A stretch of DNA of 64,000 nt from JANWXR01 sp964608265. Lineage in GTDB: Bacteria; Chloroflexota; Anaerolineae; Anaerolineales; UBA6663. The position numbers and the translations under genes were made by a program. Positions 62,249 through 64,000 of this stretch are shown one piece after another (position 1 is the stretch's first letter; each line of letters opens with the position of its first letter). The DNA is taken from positions 62,001-126,000 of the forward strand of contig CAZSNP010000002.1 in NCBI GenBank assembly GCA_964608265.1, in the 5' to 3' direction. A model generated the notes under the pieces. The model did no database searches and was not told the DNA's origin. It worked only from the letters and a program-made list of their open reading frames with translations.

Positions 62249-63081
62249 GGTTTCTCCCACAGCAAAGCGTGATAACGCGTCCAGCCCTCGCGCAGACAGC
62301 GTTGCAGCGCGGTGCTGCCGCGCAGGCTCGCCCAGTAGACGCCGCGCAACACCGGCAGCCGCAGCAGGCCGTGGCCGATGGAGGTGAGCCAGGGGTGGAG
62401 GGTGCGGATGTGCGGCGTGAGGTCACGGTCTTCGAGGAGGCGGAATCCGGCGGCAGCGGCCGGCGCGTGCGCGGCGGCAACGGTATCCAGGTTTTGCACC
62501 TGCCAGCCGGCGCGGAACGTGGCCAGCCAGCGGGCGGCCGCCTCGCTCGGCGGGTGCGGCTGCGCGGCGAAGTCATCGCACACGAGGAGGCGGCCACCGG
62601 GGCGCAACGCTCGCGCGGCCTCGCGGAAAAAGCGCGCCGGGTCTTCGGCATGGATGAAGGCTTCGATCGCATACGCGCCGTCGAACGAGCCGAGGTCGGG
62701 CAGGTGCAGCATATCGCCGAGCACGAACGTGCATTGCGGCCCGAGGCCGAGGCGGGCCGCGCGCTCCGTCGCCATCTGCGCCTGCACCGCGCTCAGGGTG
62801 ATGCCGGTGAGGTGGATGGCCAGCCGCTGCGCCAACCATGTCGCCGTGCCGCCGACGCCGCAGCCGAGGTCAAGCACACGGGCTGAGGCCGTGAGCGCCG
62901 GCAGAAGCGCATCGCGCACAAGTTGATTGAGATACTCGAACGATTCAACCTCGGTGCGCACGCCCGGCGCCCAGATCTGACGGTGGATGGCGGCGACCTG
63001 GAAGCCGCTGCCGCCGACGCGCAGAAACGCCGCCGTGTTGCGGTCGTAATATTCGGCGACGGAGGCGGTGCGCTCATTCAT
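62245..63081 (-). CDS. class I SAM-dependent methyltransferase
   Basis: A 278-aa enzyme with the Rossmann SAM-binding fold: motif I VLDLGCGVGGTATWLAQRL, then LTGITLSAVQAQMA, FVLGDMLHLPDLGSFDGAYAIEAFIHAEDP and LRPGGRLLVCDDF. The overall layout is close to that of small-molecule C/O-methyltransferases such as those acting on sterols, tocopherols or mycosamines. The start (ATGAATGAG) overlaps the end of the dehydrogenase gene by eight bases, and its stop overlaps the PTPS start, so the three are translated together. The substrate is unknown; a pterin is possible from context. Confidence 0.87.
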   Translation of the reverse strand: MNERTASVAEYYDRNTAAFLRVGGSGFQVAAIHRQIWAPGVRTEVESFEYLNQLVRDALLPALTASARVLDLGCGVGGTATWLAQRLAIHLTGITLSAVQAQMATERAARLGLGPQCTFVLGDMLHLPDLGSFDGAYAIEAFIHAEDPARFFREAARALRPGGRLLVCDDFAAQPHPPSEAAARWLATFRAGWQVQNLDTVAAAHAPAAAAGFRLLEDRDLTPHIRTLHPWLTSIGHGLLRLPVLRGVYWASLRGSTALQRCLREGWTRYHALLWEKP

Positions 63082-64000
63082 AGATGAAGATGACCTGCAG
63101 CGCCTCATGCGAACACTGGTCAATGAGCTGATACGCGCGGCCCGCCTCGGCCAGTGGGAAGCGGTGGGTGATGAGCCGGGCGGGTTGCACCTCGGCCAGC
63201 ATGTGCCACGCCACCTCGAGCCGGCGTGCCTTCGTCCAGCGCGCGAGCAGATCGGGGGTGAGGCTGCTCACCTGGCTGGAGATCAGCCGCAGTCGCGCGC
63301 GGTGAAACTTCCCGCCGAGGTCCACCGCGTGCCGCTTCTCGCCGTACCACGAGCCGACGACGATGCGGCCACCGAAGCCAGTGGCGGCAATCGCATCGTC
63401 GAGCGCCGTCGGTGAGCCGGTGAGTTCGTAGGCCAGATCAACGTCCAAACCCGACAAGTCTGAGAAACCTGTCAGGTCTTTCGGAAAATGCGCGCCCAGA
63501 CGTTGCGACCACTCACGGCGCAGCGCGATTTTGTCGAAGGTGACGAGCGCGGCCAGCGGCAGGCGCGCCAGCAGCGCGGTGGTGAGCAGCCCGACCACCC
63601 CCTGCCCGAAGACGGCCACACGCTCGCCGAGCAGCGGCGCGCCGTCGAGCAGAAAGTTGACCGCGCTTTCCATGTTCGGCAGAAAGACAGCGGTCTCGGG
63701 CGCGAGGTCGTCGGGCAACGGGTGTAGCTCCGCCAGCGGCGCGGTGAAATGGCTGGTGTGCGGCTGAAAGCTGAAGACGAGCCGGTCGCGCCAGTCCGCG
63801 TCAACGCCTGCGCCGAGTTCGACCACGCGGCCTACGGTCGAATAGCCATAGCGCAGCGGATACTCAAGCTGCCCGCTCAGCGCGCCGATGCTGTCATCCA
63901 CCCGCATCGCGTGGGGAAACTCACCACGATAGATCAGCATCTCGGTTCCGGGGCTGATGGCCGAGCACACGGTTTGCACCAGCGCCTCGCCCGCGTGCGG
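63074..64000 (-). CDS. medium-chain alcohol dehydrogenase-like protein (partial)
   Basis: MDR-superfamily dehydrogenase, 308 codons visible and open at the right window edge. The Rossmann motif is VAVFGQGVVGLLTTALL. The N-terminal part shows TVCSAISPGTEMLIYRGEFP and YPLRYGYSTVGRVVELGAGV. The usual catalytic Cys/Ser-Gly and His-Glu zinc motifs are replaced by SAISPGTE and PLRYGY, as in BchC-like and other zinc-poor branches. It is the first visible gene of the overlapping dehydrogenase/methyltransferase/PTPS operon. Substrate unknown. Confidence 0.85.
   Translation of the reverse strand, partial: PHAGEALVQTVCSAISPGTEMLIYRGEFPHAMRVDDSIGALSGQLEYPLRYGYSTVGRVVELGAGVDADWRDRLVFSFQPHTSHFTAPLAELHPLPDDLAPETAVFLPNMESAVNFLLDGAPLLGERVAVFGQGVVGLLTTALLARLPLAALVTFDKIALRREWSQRLGAHFPKDLTGFSDLSGLDVDLAYELTGSPTALDDAIAATGFGGRIVVGSWYGEKRHAVDLGGKFHRARLRLISSQVSSLTPDLLARWTKARRLEVAWHMLAEVQPARLITHRFPLAEAGRAYQLIDQCSHEALQVIFIYE

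Overview
The window is a 64 kb piece of a GC-rich bacterial chromosome, most likely a member of the Chloroflexota (Anaerolineae or a related lineage). The reasons are the combination of GAF-rich membrane histidine kinases, several PMT-like and 'PTPS-related' membrane glycosyltransferases, secreted proteins with Thr/Pro linkers, and intergenic DNA full of palindromic repeats. This lineage call is inference; there is no rRNA or tRNA here to confirm it. A run of 100 N (44823-44922) inside a 102-bp tandem repeat shows that this is a scaffolded draft or metagenome assembly.

Layout. 1-4.3 kb: ECF sigma factor with overlapping anti-sigma gene, two overlapping stand-alone receiver proteins, and a metallo-beta-lactamase/STAS/pseudokinase fusion. 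4.4-10.5 kb: small membrane protein, a B12-dependent mutase large subunit with isobutyryl-CoA mutase residues, a C39-like anchored peptidase, a DUF1801 protein, a lipoprotein, and a low-GC Mrr-type restriction endonuclease. 10.5-16 kb: two large histidine kinases. 16-24.8 kb: BirA, a 64-residue membrane protein, penicillin acylase, a PMT-like glycosyltransferase and gyrA. 24.9-33 kb: AlbA_2/ATPase regulator, histidine kinase, hydrolase fused to a cyclic-nucleotide-binding domain, receiver protein, MFS, glycerophosphodiesterase. 32.7-36.6 kb (minus): purA, polyprenyl glycosylphosphotransferase and a GT4 glycosyltransferase. 36.6-41 kb: remnant of an ExeM/NucH-type nuclease beside an intact phosphodiesterase/5'-nucleotidase fusion. 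41.4-56 kb: GT4 enzyme, then secreted or surface proteins (LamG-type, PQQ sugar dehydrogenase with PKD, two LysM paralogues) and two large membrane glycosyltransferase-like proteins. 56-64 kb (minus): PD40 lipoprotein, MBL hydrolase, KBL-type aminotransferase, MFS, GT4, and a tightly overlapped dehydrogenase/methyltransferase/PTPS operon running off the right edge.

Two themes cut across the genes. First, many start codons lie only 6-13 bases downstream of a TAnAAT box and lack a Shine-Dalgarno sequence, which suggests widespread leaderless transcription. Second, at least seven families of palindromic repeats fill the intergenic spaces. Several copies sit in frame inside coding sequences, notably in glycosyltransferases, and one family supplies the C-terminus of one protein and the N-terminus of another in the same reading frame. 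A further finding is an extracytoplasmic module shared by three large membrane glycosyltransferases.
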